In this document: in pieces, positions 10,114 to 21,660 of the stretch
Layout: the number at the start of each line of letters is the position of its first letter
Numbering within the stretch: the first letter of the stretch is position 1
Origin: Acholoe squamosa
Taxonomy: Eukaryota; Annelida; Polychaeta; Phyllodocida; Polynoidae
DNA length: 64,000 nucleotides
Direction of reading: 5' to 3'
Assembly: GCA_949317995.1 (NCBI GenBank)
Contig: OX439039.1
Location: forward strand, 15,677,282-15,741,281
Made by a program: the position numbers and the translations under genes
The notes under the pieces: model-generated
Databases searched by the model: none
The model's input: only the letters and a program-made list of their open reading frames with translations
What the model was told of the DNA's origin: nothing

Positions 10114-12523
10114 CCCTTATATTACTACCTGGGGTCCCAACCATCTAATTTCTTGCCAAAAGCATAGAAGTAATGTTCTGATCTTCACCAAATTTTATCT
10201 AATTGTCACAAATATTGTTTTATTTAAAATGTCTGGATATCATAAGCATATCTCAAGGATCTTTTCCACTAGAAACAATAATCCACTGGGGTCACCATGG
10301 ACCCCAGTCAAATCCAATAATATAGAAGCATAAATACTTTAGCCACAGTAGATTATGGACAAAGGGTTGTCTTGCTTTGTATCTTACTTCTATTTGGCGA
10401 CCTCTGCATGATTTTGAACAGTGCCAGGCTAATTGTAGGTAATTTGAGTGTCATTTGTGTTATACTTGTTTGTGTTTCGGGTATGTGTAATTGTAAGCTC
10501 TTGATGCATTACGTTGATGTCCTTAGACAGAATTTTGGACTGAGACCATTCTATTTTCTGTTTTGATTTGGACCGCAGGGTGTCAATATGTAGGAAAGAC
10601 ACATGGTTTAAGGGTCAGAATGATTCTGTACAGAATAAACAACTAGATGAGATCATACACATGGGCTAGATTTTCTGGGCACATACAATTGGCATTTTTC
10701 ACACTTTTGTATGCTTATCCACCTACAGAATAAAAACTTATGAACCAATATCCTGTTTTTGGTCCCAATGGGAAGGGAACACCATAACCTTTCAAATGCA
10801 TGTACTGTCTTGCATATCTAACCATAATATTTGGATTAGTTGGCTGCCAAAGTTGAAAAATGGTGAAAAAAGGCAAATTTGATGAAAAAACAGGTTTTTT
10901 ACGACCCTGGTGTATATCCCAAAGGGGTTCCAGAACCTCAGATATAGCTTTTTCTCATTGATTTGTGTTAATGATCCAGAAGGTTGTTGGGTATTGTAGA
11001 GCATAAGTATTTGTTCGTGTAACATACAGTGTAAAATGACACTCAAATGTCCATCCGACAGTAAAACTAAAACCCTCCCATATTCTAAACTAAGACAGTA
11101 AATACATTATCCTTACTCTGCTCAGAATTGAAGGGCACTAGGGTGGTTAAGCTGCCGCAAAGATTTTTAGGCTGTAGCCTGACGTCTCCCTCTTATACCA
11201 ATGAGTGCATCCATATATAAACATTTTTCTGTCGGATGGACATTTTGCACTTTTGCTGTCGGAAGGACAAATTTCTTAATCTCAAAGTAATGCATTTGGA
11301 TGCATCCTTTATGTTTTAAATCAAGCACAGTCATCCCTTGAACACTATTAAATAACATTTGTACCATAAGTTTCCCCATAAGTGTGTTTTATACACTGTA
11401 ATATGAAAAAAAGTGTCAATCCGACAGATAAAGTCTGAATTTTAGGGTCATTTTAAGCTAATGCTGTGCCGAGTTGGTGGTCCATTAGGTTATGATGATC
11501 ATTATTTCTAGGCATGCTGAACTTAATGTAGATTGATTTTAATGAGTATCTAAGCATTTTCTAGAGAACTAGAGGGAAAATAGCATTTTTGAGAAGAATT
11601 TTCATTTTTTCACAAGATGGGTGAATTTCATTAGCCTATATATCTCATAAGATTTTTGAACAGTGATGGTTATTCATGAGCTTACTAAACTTGTATGTAT
11701 ACTGTAAGAGCTGGTAAACAAAATTAGAAGTTTCTGTGGTGTATATGTTGGTAACAAAATGATATCACTGATTAAATCTGTCGGATGGACACAAAAAGTG
11801 ACAAATTGTTATCACACAGCTATAAAAATGGAACCTGTATGGATAACTGTGTATAATTGGTGGTTCCAAGGAGCCAAAACATTGTCCTTTCAATGTAATA
11901 AATTGATTAATTCCTTTTCTGACTTTCATATTTGGGGCCTTCTCAGGGAGAATTGTATGTCCCCAGGAAACCTGGCCCACTGTATATGTCTTCCAGTGTT
12001 GGCCTAAAATTGACTGAAATTTTAAATGTGTAAGTGAAATATGTATCCTACCCATGGGAAATACTTTTACTCAAGTACAAGTTGTCAAGATGGAACTTTT
12101 GGAGGCTAGTTAAAGCATCCGAGCCATCTAAATTTTTTCTCTGCTGCAGGAATAAGGTGTGAATACAGTACTGGGGTCCACATGGACCCCACCAGAAAAT
12201 GACACATTTTGTTGATTTATGAAAAAAAAGACACAGGCTTTTTCCATGAAGGTTGGTAGTCATGTAGATATTTAGTGGTTCTACCATATAAAACAGAAAA
12301 TCATGTTTGGTCACTATATTTTTTGATTGGCATTATTTTTTTTCAATTTTTCTCCCATTAACTATGTGTTAAATAGATATATCAAAACTGATGATAATAA
12401 CATGATTACCACTACCCGGACGAATAAACATGCAAATGATCAGGTTTGCATCTTAAACCATCAGTGTATAGCAATTTTTTTTAATAGTCTGAGGTCCGGT
12501 TGGACCCCAGGTAGTATTAAAGG
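10114..12523. mobile_element. piggyBac-type non-autonomous element, TTAA site
   Basis: The left end reads CCCTTATATTACTACCTGGG and follows TTAA (10110-10113). The reverse complement of the right end reads CCTTTAATACTACCTGGGG. Both continue into GTCC, and the right flank is TAAT where TTAA is expected. The paralogue at about 31665-31680 reads '...TTTTCACTTAAATGACC', the clean empty TTAA site. Near each end sits a palindrome of the form GGGGTCNNNATGGACCCC-like (10288-10306 and 12173-12190). Reading frames inside are short, and I see no piggyBac DDD transposase. Known piggyBac elements use TTAA exactly and have CCYT-type ends. Confidence 0.72.
11049..11790. repeat. Repeated TGTCGGATGGACA motifs inside the piggyBac-type element
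   Basis: The motif CTGTCGGATGGACA, or its complement TGTCCATCCGACAG, occurs near 11049, 11231 and 11780. Weaker forms lie at about 11260 (CTGTCGGAAGGACA) and 11416 (CAATCCGACAG). The orientations are mixed. They could be an older nested element or internal protein-binding repeats. Confidence 0.6.
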
Positions 12524-12529
12524 TAATTA

Positions 12530-13430
12530 GGCAAGTGACCATTAGCATTGGCAAAGACAGAAAATACAGTAGAGAGTGTAAAGAGTCAATCAAAGGTGTG
12601 TGGCTGCTGAGGACCGTGGGGAAAGGTGGCAATGGGTCACTGTATAGGTGATTGATGGAGGGTCAGCTGAGTGTGGGAGAGGTGCTAATGGCACACCCTC
12701 CCACCTGACACACCCAGGTGACATTGGGATTTTGGTGGTAGTAACATGTTAAAAGGGAGGTATATATGGAGAATGGCAGGTGAGGGAGAGTGCAAGTACA
12801 TGGTGCTGACAGGTGGAGAGTTCTCAAGCTGACCCCATCCTGACCACTACCATGAGTTGCCACTGGCTCTCAGGGATTTTAGGTAAAAAGTAGTTCTGGA
12901 CGCTGTTTGCTGAGGTGCTGAGAATTGGGTACAAATTTCTTATAGGTATTGAGCATAATAATCTTCCTCACAAAAAGTGTACCAATAATGCCCAAAATAT
13001 CTCGGACAAGATCTGTTTTTTCAGGGTCTGGTAGAGTGGTAGCCAATGCTTCCTCTGGAATGGAGCATTTTGACCAGTGATAGCAGCATGGTGGTGGCAG
13101 TTTTGGGACATGGAATGGATACAGTGTATGTCTATGCAGCATTCTGTGATACTTATGCCGAAGAAGGAGAATTCCATTCATTTGAAAAGGGGATGTACTA
13201 TATGCGGTTCATGAAGATATATTTAAAGGAGTCCTCTGGAGGGCAGCAAGCTAAGTAGTATAATTGATAAATGCCTCTGGGGGACCTCATAAACAGACTT
13301 GGAGAGAAGGCCCACCTTCTATCGGACCATTTCAAAAGCCACCTACATATATCTGACGTAGCTTACCATTTCCCTCCTATTCAGCAAAAGGTGATTGAGA
13401 AATGGTTTTCACACTTTTAATGAATGTAAT
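12530..13430. repeat. Segmental duplication D, copy 1
   Basis: Collinear with 31715-32400. Shared anchors are 'GGGGAAAGGTGGCAATGG', 'GTGATTGATGGAG', 'GGAGAGGTGCTAATGGCACA', 'GGAGAGTTCTCAA' and 'TTTGAAAAGGGGATGT'. Open frames on both strands here are not conserved in the sister copy. Confidence 0.85.
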
Positions 13431-13434
13431 AAGG

Positions 13435-14080
13435 CCTGGATCCAGACAACAAGTACCTGACCTCAATGCTTTATTGATGATCAAAGGCTTGAATGTGTAC
13501 AAAGATATAACTACCTAGGTGTACCGGTAAATTCTAGAATGAATTTTAAGCAGTATGCCAATGATACTATTAGGAAGGTGAACCATAAACTGTTCATGCT
13601 AGTGCATATAAGAAGATATCTTGATGAGAAGCAAACGCTATTGATATTTAAACAAATGGTTTTACTAGTTTTTTTTTTACTTTGTTGTTAAGCAAAGGGT
13701 ACCAGATTAATTATATGTTGCTTGTATGGTGACACATAGCAAATTATGGTTGCCTGAACATGACCGGATAATGAAAGGGACTGATTAATCACCAAACATT
13801 TATGCGTACCGATGTGTTGTATGTGCTGACTTGACAATGATGTCTATTACCCAAAATTATCATTCAATATACCGTGAGTCATACCTGGATTATATTGAAA
13901 TGTAATGTTATATGTGACATGTACTGGGATAAGGGGTCTTAGAACCCCCTGCACTAAGCCCCGTTTTCGGAGATCGTGGCACATATACTCCTTGGAAAAC
14001 TAAAATTGTCATCTCACATCCTACTGTAGAGGGAGACCACCTATTTGTGTGACGTTGGGAAATAAAATGTTTAAAAACTC
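13435..14080 (+). mobile_element. CR1/Jockey-like LINE 3' fragment
   Basis: Translation from about 13464 gives FIDDQRLECVQRYNYLGVPV, then NSRMNFKQYANDTIRKVNHK, then LFMLVHIRRYLDEKQTLLIF, then KQMVLLV. This resembles the post-YADD part of a LINE reverse transcriptase (YLGV, then a region before the C-terminal domain). It corresponds to the stretch missing from the LINE at 1291-3416. A T-rich interruption follows at 13671, and the tail ends 'GAAATAAAATG' then A-rich sequence. The 73-bp ATGTGACA module lies in the tail. It is a dead fragment. Confidence 0.7.
13912..13984 (+). repeat. 73-bp ATGTGACA mini-element, second copy
   Basis: Matches the reverse complement of 5624-5696 over its full length, with the same ATGTGACAT start, GCACTAAG core and CACAT end. 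Here it sits within the LINE tail. Confidence 0.6.
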
Positions 14081-14199
14081 AAAACTCACTTGGGGCATTC
14101 TCCCTTTCTATACTGGACTGGAATACAATTCCTATTATTGTCTTAATATAGCTGATCATAGATAATCCCTTGCCTCACCTAGGCAACACAGTAGATGCA

Positions 14200-14400
14200 A
14201 TGCATTTAAGGACATGACTTCTGCAAAGTTAATCGCATACTAACTTATACAGCCTCAGGACCAACGCATGTAGTGCCCTGAGAATCTTCACCTTTTATTC
14301 TTTAAAAACACAGCATTCTACTCTATGCCAAAGCAGATAAAAATCATCTGTGATTGGCAGGTTCAAGGGCTTTTGTAATATGGTAAATGTGTGTAGTGAG
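14200..14400. repeat. Segmental duplication E, copy 1
   Basis: Related to 33250-33480 and 37240-37480. Shared phrases are 'CTCAGGACCAA', 'CCCTGAGA', 'TTCTTTA' and 'GGCAGGTTCAAGG'. Confidence 0.65.
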
Positions 14401-16865
14401 TCAAAATACACACGCTCAATGCAATTGAACACCCCCTAATAGGCTCAAAATAATTAAGAAAGGAAAGTAACTAAGTCTTAAAACAATGGTCATTTTTATT
14501 TGGAATCTTATTCTTCAGGGTGAAAAGAAACACTAGTTTATATCAGCGGATTACTTCTTTCATTCGACAAAATATTTTTATAGGCTAACGCAAACAGTGT
14601 CTAGTAGGACAGTATTGCCTTCGACCAAAAGTTGATATTAATGATGAAAAAGTATAAGAACGTCCATTCAGGGAGTGTTAGCCAATGTAAATGGTTACAG
14701 AGGACACCCTACAGGTTGTGAATAATGCAGTAGTAGATGGTGGAATTATACAGCAGCCTCTCCTATTTACCGGTTCATTTAGCCCTTAGAGGATCATATA
14801 CCAGTGCTTCCTGCTGTGTCTTTATGATGCACCAATGCAGTTCTGCCTAGTCGACTCTCAAGCACTGTGTTTGATAATCATAATGCCCCTTTGGGAGTGT
14901 ATCAACATAGTTTGGTATATCTTCTTGAGAAGTTTATTCTCAAAGTTTCTGTTCATGTAAAGGACTGACCAATAAACATAACTAGTACATTACCACGCAG
15001 TAATTTAAGAGCTTATTGTCACGTTCCGTATTATAAAAATGGTCAAAAGATCCCTGTGTATCTTTTCAATCAAATACCTTCCCAATTTCTATGATCTAAG
15101 ACCAATAGTCCATTGGACACAACTTCTGTGTAGGGAATGCTTGGCAAAAGTTGGTCAAAGGGGCTATTGGTCTAATATACTATGTTTGTTAGGTGCTTAA
15201 GACACTTAGGTTGGTGTTTAAAGCTTACTCCACCGAAGAAGACTGTGAGGCCCCTCCCTGAAGTTCCTTTTAGACTGTCAATAAGGCCTATTATGAAAAT
15301 CTAGCAGGGTGAAGTGAAGATTGAGGTTTTTTTCTCAACCTTTGCCTGCACTGCCTCCTAAAATGTGTTCATGTCTCATTTTATTATAAAATATATGGCT
15401 GAAATATATAACTCAGATTCGAAGCTCAAGTGATATGAAACCTAGCTCATACTGAATTGGGATGAATGGGAAATATATTCAGTGACTTTACACATTCCTC
15501 TGTGCCATACATCAGGCAGCATTAAATCCCAGATTTGCAAGCAGCACGGAAAGGGCTTATATCACACAATAAGGCTTTGATTTGAAATGACTCTGAACAT
15601 TACAGTTATTTGATTAAAAAGAGCATCATATACATATCTATATAAAAACAACATTGTTCATGAATTGATTCAATGGTTTTTCATCGTTGTCAATGTCATT
15701 CTATTGAGTCTGAACATTATTCAATATTTCTAAAGACGTTTTCCTGCTATAAATATGACCTTAGCAGTCAAAATGACATTGAACATTTCTTTCTTACTCA
15801 ACATTCTATACACAGTAGTCACACTTCCACATGAATTTTTTCTTAAAAGTCAAATCTTATCAGCTCTAACCTTCAAAGACAAGACAACACATCACGTGGG
15901 AAAAAACAGAAAACTTTATTTGGATGCCCCTTTCTATATTCAATCAAGGAAAGAAATGCTTACCAATGACAAACACGTGTTCCAGCGAGCAGCCACAGCG
16001 AAAGATGCTACATGCATAGAGAATGCTCCTAATTAGGGATGCACAGATTACCCTTTATGTGAAACTGCATACATTAACTTTATCATACCTATCGTTTAAA
16101 ATTGAAACAATCCACCTTACACTGGAGGCAAAGTCAACAACTGGTGTCCATCACAATATCAAACAGCTATTACCACATGGTCTTGACAATAATTTACAAT
16201 TTTCACATTTCTTCTAAAAACGTGAATTCCAAATGCCACTTACCGTCATACCCTGCATATAAGGCGCAACCCACTAAAAAGGTGCAGCCAGACAAGAGAG
16301 AAGTGCTTAATACGAGAAGTATTAAAGTATCTCTTAACCTCCATCACTGGTTTTAGTAAAATCCCACCTGAGGAAATGTAGAAAAAGATATCATAGTGGC
16401 ATAGAATGCCAAAGAAATTGATGGCTGCTCTGTGTCTGCCTGTGGGGGATTTGTTCACTTTAATCAGGTTCTTTGAAGAGGTAGATGACATGAGATGTGC
16501 ATAACAAGCTATGAGTCACTGGCTATGAGCTAACACCAAGATCAATACTCTGTACACAACCTTAAACTTTGAGGCCCCTTTCAACCATCACATGCCATTG
16601 CTGTGTCCGTGCATCGTAATAGTTAAAGGCTGATGGCCCTTGAGGCTTGATGAGACACTTAAAAGGATAGAAAGCTATTAGATGTGTCTTAGTGTAAGCT
16701 TGTATTGTGTTCTGAAGTACAATATTATCTTTCTTTAGAAAATCTATTCACAGATACAAAAGTAAAATTTCTCTATGGTAGGCAGGATGGTTGTGTAACT
16801 AAAATACATTTTCTAACATACATAACACAATACCTATATGTATTTTCATTCTCAGTTTTGTTGAC
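14401..16865. other. Unique AT-rich non-coding DNA
   Basis: No gene family, RNA gene or repeat was recognised here. Several 60-93 codon open frames (for example 15755-16036) have no recognisable domain, AT-driven composition and no splice context that stands out. Confidence 0.5.
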
Positions 16866-18350
16866 AATAGAAAGGAAAACATATCACCTTAGCAAGTTGT
16901 ACACATCTAGATAAGAGAACAGCCTCTATCAAGGTACACAAAGAAAAGTGTTAAGGTCTAGATCTTCTTGTTCCCATTTATAAGGCCTATATATACAGAA
17001 GCCACTAAAGAGCACTGCCCAAGGTCACCAAATATTCTTGGAAACCCTGGCAACAACAATTATGTACAATGTCCTTGTCCCTTGGTATAATAGGATAAAG
17101 TTATTGATAAGTCATTGATGTGGCAAATACTCACCACCTGAACATTAGACCGATTAAAAAAAGTCTTTGTTTGTGACAGAGTCAAAATAGCAGAATCTCC
17201 AATATAATAACTATAGTAATTACTGCCATTTTCAGGGTTGCTATGGGTTCACATTAATTGACAACTAGAAAATGGGGTCTACTTCACAGTGTCTCCCTCA
17301 TAGTATGAGCGGAAGAAAGCCATAGTCCACCCACCTTTGTGTGGGATTAATGAAGCAGACATTATATGACTGTACTGGGTAACCCCATGGTGCCTCTTTA
17401 TATACTTTAACCTTGGTCCTTTGGCTGTCCAATGGGTCCTTTAGAGGAGGTCAGGTGGAACTATCTCCTGCACCCCACTGCTAATATAGGTCACATGGTG
17501 CTGTTTAATTTCTCCATAAACCACAGCTAAGTCCACACTAGAAAAAATGGCAATGTGGAATTAAACCATTGCAAAGCTGTTCCAGCAAGTCCAAAATAGA
17601 AGTTACCTTTTAGGACTTCCCAGATATCAAGAAGGCAATCGATTTCCTTAGAGCAAGTTTTGTTTTACCAAACTTATTCACTTACTTAGTTGTAACCAGT
17701 TTAATGGAATCCAGGCTGAAATAGTGTGTGGCTTTTCATTCAATGTTCCTTTTGGATTACTAGCAACCAATGTCTGTTTTCTTTCTGGTAACAGCTAGTG
17801 ACAGCAACAAATACTGACAATGACAGCACAAAACATGGAATTGTTCACCACCATGAAGAGATTATTCTTTATTCATCAATCCATCTTCCAATTTGAATAT
17901 TTCTGGAAATCCAGGGGTCATATTTTACTTCTCACATCTCAACACATATTGATTGTTTCTCCTTTGACATCTTAAATCTGGTTTGTGTTTTTCACTCCAT
18001 CATAGGGATTTCACAAAAGGGGATCTCAATCAATCAAGGCATCAAAAGCAGTAGTGACTTTTATAGGGGGATTTCTTATCATCCAAAGGTAAGCCAGAAT
18101 CCCCTGCTGATCTCCTTGGGCACAGTGACATCCTTTTCAAGTAAGAGTTACCCATGGGCTAGCACCTTATTTTGGGCTAGCCTGAGGATGTTCGACATCA
18201 CCTTCAGTTATCTACTGGTCTTTGGCTATTCATACATTTGAGTAGTCCAAACTGTTTCTATACAAAGGAACTGATGCCTTTGCTGTACATCCATGTCTGA
18301 TGTGTAATCTCTGGACAGTGGTAGAATTTGTGTATTTTAGATAGTTGTCA
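16866..18350. repeat. Segmental duplication A, copy 2
   Basis: The uninterrupted sister of 1020-1290 plus 3421-4620. It lacks the LINE and so shows the ancestral arrangement. It ends about 310 bases below the stop codon of the KCNMB-like exon. Confidence 0.85.
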
Positions 18351-18660
18351 GTGTATCTGCCAGCCTCTCACATGAGACCGCAAATTTTACAGGTTTTGTG
18401 CTGTGGTGAAGGGTATACAGACTATTCCCATGATTGTCCTTGCACATTTTCAAGATATAACATTTAAAATCTGTACAAAATTACCCTTTGTAGGTATGAC
18501 TTTAAACTAGTCAAGTCTTTGACATTGGATTTCAATCAAGTCATTGTTGTAGGCAACTACCTTTCTTGAATTCTGTACACTAGATGTAATCATATTTTGG
18601 CGTTTTGGTCTTAAAATACTGTCTCTTTTATGTAACCTGCTAGAAAAGCGTACCCTGCTC
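18351..18660 (-). other. Probable 3' UTR side of the KCNMB-like gene
   Basis: Non-coding sequence directly after the TGA stop on the minus strand. I saw no unambiguous AATAAA in this interval, so the transcript end is undefined. Confidence 0.35.
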
Positions 18661-18918
18661 TCATAGGAAGTCACACCCTTTCTTTTTAATGGCAAATATT
18701 AGAATGCCAAGAGATACTAAAAAGACAAGTGACGACCATAGCATTCCGTGGACAACATGCTGCAGGTGGAACCGCCGAGTCCTTATTACCTCTGTTGGAT
18801 TACTAGGGTTATATAAACATGGGTACTTCTTCCCTGGTGTTCCAAACTTTCTCTCATAGTCGCGGACTGCCTTTTCATTAGCAGCACGGGAACTCTTGCA
18901 TGGTGGGTAGTAGGAACA
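18661..18918 (-). CDS. C-terminal exon of a BK channel beta subunit (KCNMB-like)
   Basis: Beta subunits of large-conductance calcium- and voltage-activated K+ channels are small plasma-membrane proteins with two transmembrane segments and a cysteine-rich extracellular loop. They tune gating of the pore-forming alpha subunit. The exon encodes 85 residues and a TGA stop. It starts CSYYPPC, matching the family's CSYIPxC loop motif, and continues through a KYPCLYNP stretch (residues 31-38; family: FxCYxxP) and VIRTRRF into a hydrophobic segment at about residues 55-77 (HGMLWSSLVFLVSLGILIF), equal to the second membrane segment. A short KKKGCDFL tail follows. Just upstream is a pyrimidine-rich stretch ending TTTCAG, and the exon starts in phase 0 at the first Cys. 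I recall vertebrate KCNMB genes having a junction near this point. The first membrane segment and most of the loop must lie on exons at higher coordinates, which I could not find. The 3' UTR probably runs below 18661. The family call is fairly firm; the subtype cannot be decided. Confidence 0.82.
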   Translation of the reverse strand, partial: CSYYPPCKSSRAANEKAVRDYERKFGTPGKKYPCLYNPSNPTEVIRTRRFHLQHVVHGMLWSSLVFLVSLGILIFAIKKKGCDFL

Positions 18919-19694
18919 CTGAAAGTAGAAAAAAGAGCAAAATGTCAGTATTATAGACACTTAATAGTCTCGCTGGAAGAGTGAAAGCTGATAATACAAT
19001 ATGTTGAGGCAGTGTAGCTGAAAAAGCAAGAGCTCTGCAAAGCAAAGTTGAGAATCAATATGTCGGTTGTTTGCACCTCATCCATGTCTTTTCAGGATAT
19101 TTTTTAGCTGAAAAAAAATGAGCTTTATAGAATGTGGCCTAAATCATTTTTTATTTTTAGTGAATCGCATATGAAAATGACTCCTTTACTGGGTGATTGG
19201 TTATTTTTTGCATAGTGCATAGAAATGTTTGCATGGTGCATAGGAATCGCAAAAGGTGAAATGGTTGGCTTTAGCAGTAAGTAAAGTGTATGTTCCCTAC
19301 CATTGGACCAATTTACAAACCTCTAAAACCCACTGCCAAAGGACCCTATCCTGAAAAACAAAATTGACTGTTATTTGCCAACAGTTGAATCATTCTGAAA
19401 CTGTGGGAAAGTGATGAGCAGATTGGATTCTGCAGAAATTGCAAATTGGCAAAGTGAAGAAACTATCAAGATTTTAAGGTTGTTGAATTTAAAGTATGCT
19501 TTATGCCTAATGTGCCTACCTAATCCATATTAATTAACGGATAAAGTACCATCAAGCAGTCCATAATGAAGTCGGTTGGGAGGATACATTTGTGCACTGA
19601 TTGTACCCGTGAGAGCTATAATACGGCACTTGTGTGACTACAATCTGGCATTAAGGGGGATATTTCACAAGGTAGTATAAAACTTAATGATCAT
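18919..19694 (-). other. Intron of the KCNMB-like gene (acceptor side)
   Basis: This AT-rich DNA upstream of the KCNMB-like exon carries no other recognisable exon. The acceptor AG is at 18919-18920 on the minus strand, after a short pyrimidine tract. The intron must extend further to higher coordinates, across the mobile elements at 19.7-22.9 kb, because no upstream exon was found. Confidence 0.5.
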
Positions 19695-19698
19695 TTAA

Positions 19699-20080
19699 CC
19701 CTTTGGTGCCCTGAATTATTTTGAGAAAACTGATTTTCTGAATGAATGTCATTTGTAGCATGTAAAATTCTTTTTCTGGCAACCAGAATGATAATCCTCT
19801 AAGGGAAATAGACGAAAATAAATACCATCATCCAAATCCATGATAGAAATGAAGAAAGATAATATTTATCATCATTTTCTTTTTATTTTTATCAGAGCGT
19901 GCACCTTTGGATGGGGTTTAAACCATTGAATTGTATACGATAGCCAACCATTATTGCCATATTGTATTGGTACCGTAAAAAAACAACCTTCTCATTACAA
20001 TTCTACTGGTCTTTTAATCAATACAATCTGACCAATATACATGCTTAGAGCCCACTTTTCTAATTCTGGGAATGTAAGGA
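19699..20080. mobile_element. Small piggyBac-type MITE flanked by TTAA
   Basis: TTAA lies at 19695-19698 and at 20081-20084. The left end reads CCCTTTGGTGCCCTGAATTA and the reverse complement of the right end reads TCCTTACATTCCCAGAATTA, so they share the CCTT start and the CCC.GAATTA block. The 382-bp interior has no transposase. A left-end-like sequence (TTAACCTTTTTGTGCCCAGA) also occurs at about 44766. Confidence 0.6.
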
Positions 20081-20084
20081 TTAA

Positions 20085-20858
20085 AGTCCTTCTCCACAAC
20101 CGTGGCAGAGACCCGTGGTCAGAAAGGAGACGGTAGTGTTACAAGCCTAAACTAATTCAGGTTTATTAATTATAATACCCATGTGTCTCAGGATTCAAAT
20201 CTGTTTCTCGGGAGCTATCACTGACACATTTTCACCTATTCATGGTTTTGATTTATGTGAAATTAGTCTCCTCTGGAAAAGAGGGGGAAACACTTCTTCT
20301 TGACAACACATTTAGTATTTGCTATAATGGCATTGTAGAGGCCATGGTTTTACCATGCTTTGCTGAATAGCTGCCGTAGCACTTTATGAAATGGGCCCCA
20401 GGCATACATCACACCACCAACACTGACAACTAAATTGGATTGTGTCCAGGCATCCTAATGAGGACCTGAGGAGGCTCTAGTGGTAAATTGGCGATATAAA
20501 TGAATATAATGCTCCCTTGTTTGTTCAGCCTGCAATGTTAGCGTAAAAGATTGGCTTCTATTAGTTTTGTCTATAAGGGCTCTTTTGGGCCTAACTGCAT
20601 TAGGTACTAATTTACGATGCTCCTTTGATCACCATGGCATACTGGATATACATATGAGACCCGATACGGTTTAAGTATAGATAATCCATTTAAATCACTA
20701 CCAGACCCAGTACTGGTTTAGAGAATTGGTATCTCCTGTTCTGCCTTTCTCTAATCTGTATTTCAAAACAGCAAAAAGGCTCATTCCTGTTGATATATAT
20801 CTTTATTTAGGCAGTGTTTATTATCAGTCTGAAAATTATACATTACAACGAGGTACTT
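20085..20858. other. Non-coding, nothing recognised
   Basis: AT-rich sequence between two mobile elements. No recognisable gene or repeat. Confidence 0.45.
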
Positions 20859-21660
20859 GGGTTCATACGGAGCCCCTAAGAGGACATGCCAAAAATAATT
20901 ATTTTCAGCAGAAAAAATATTCTTGCGGATACCGAACAATTCCTGCGGGTACAGAGACAATTCTTGCGGGTACTGAAGAATTCTTGCGGGTACAGAAAGA
21001 ATTCTTGCGAGTACTGAAGAATTCTTGCGGGTACAGAAACAATTCATGCGGGTACTGAAGAATTCTTGCGGATACTGAACAATACCAAAAAGATTTTTTT
21101 CATGAAAAAAATATTCCTGCAGGTACTGGAAGATTTCTACCGATACTGGAAGATTCCTGCGGGTACTGGAAGATTCCTGCAGGTACAGGAACATTTTTGC
21201 AGGTACACAAAGAATTCTTGTGGGTGCACAAAGAATTCTTGTAGGTGCTAGAATTATCCTTGTGGGTGCTAGAATTATGCATTCACCTACGAAAAAGTCT
21301 TTTTTTCATCCAATAAAATCTTTCTTTTGCCAGCCAGATTGTTCTTGTACCCACAAGAATTGTTCAGTACCCACAGGAATTGTTCAGTACCCGCAAGAAT
21401 TTTTCAGTACCCGCAGGAATTGTTCAGTATCCGCAAGAATTGTTCAGTACCTGCAGGAATTGTTCAGTACCCACAAGAATTGTTCAGTACCCACAAGAAC
21501 TGTTCAGTATCCGCAAGAATTGTTCAGTACCCGCAAGAATATCCAAGTACCCGCAAGAATATCCCAGTACCCGCAAGAATACCCCAATACCCGCATGAAA
21601 AATTTTTTAGAAAAATAATTATTTTTGGTATGTCCTATTAGGGGCTCCGTAGGTTCACCC
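20859..21660. mobile_element. Foldback element with minisatellite arms
   Basis: The two halves are reverse complements. The outer ends carry ACGGAGCCCCTAA, then AGGACATRCC and AAAAATAATTATTTT, on both sides. Inside, the left arm (about 20920-21270) is a tandem array of a 20-21 bp unit like TTCTTGCGGGTACTGAAGAA, and the right arm (about 21340-21600) is the same unit inverted (GTTCAGTACCCGCAAGAATT). The arms meet near 21290-21340. This architecture, long inverted repeats built of short direct subrepeats, is that of foldback transposons (Drosophila FB, sea urchin TU). Open frames across it (SCGYRN or VPARI repeats on both strands) are by-products of the 20-21 bp periodicity. No transposase is present. 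Confidence 0.75.

Noticed and set aside
10792-11046. Minus-strand frame inside the TTAA element as a piggyBac transposase remnant
   Set aside because: No DDD-region or cysteine-rich C-terminal motifs of piggyBac transposases can be read. The frame is AT-driven.
21340-21600. Possible CRISPR-like array of short repeats
   Set aside because: Units are contiguous with no unique spacers, and the mirror-image array on the other side shows a foldback minisatellite. The genome is eukaryotic.
20726-21618. Overlapping frames with SCGYRN, EFLRVQK and VPARIVQYPQE repeats, looking like repeat proteins
   Set aside because: Frames are open on both strands and shift from unit to unit. They follow from the 20-21 bp tandem unit lacking stops, and no start, splice or domain supports translation.
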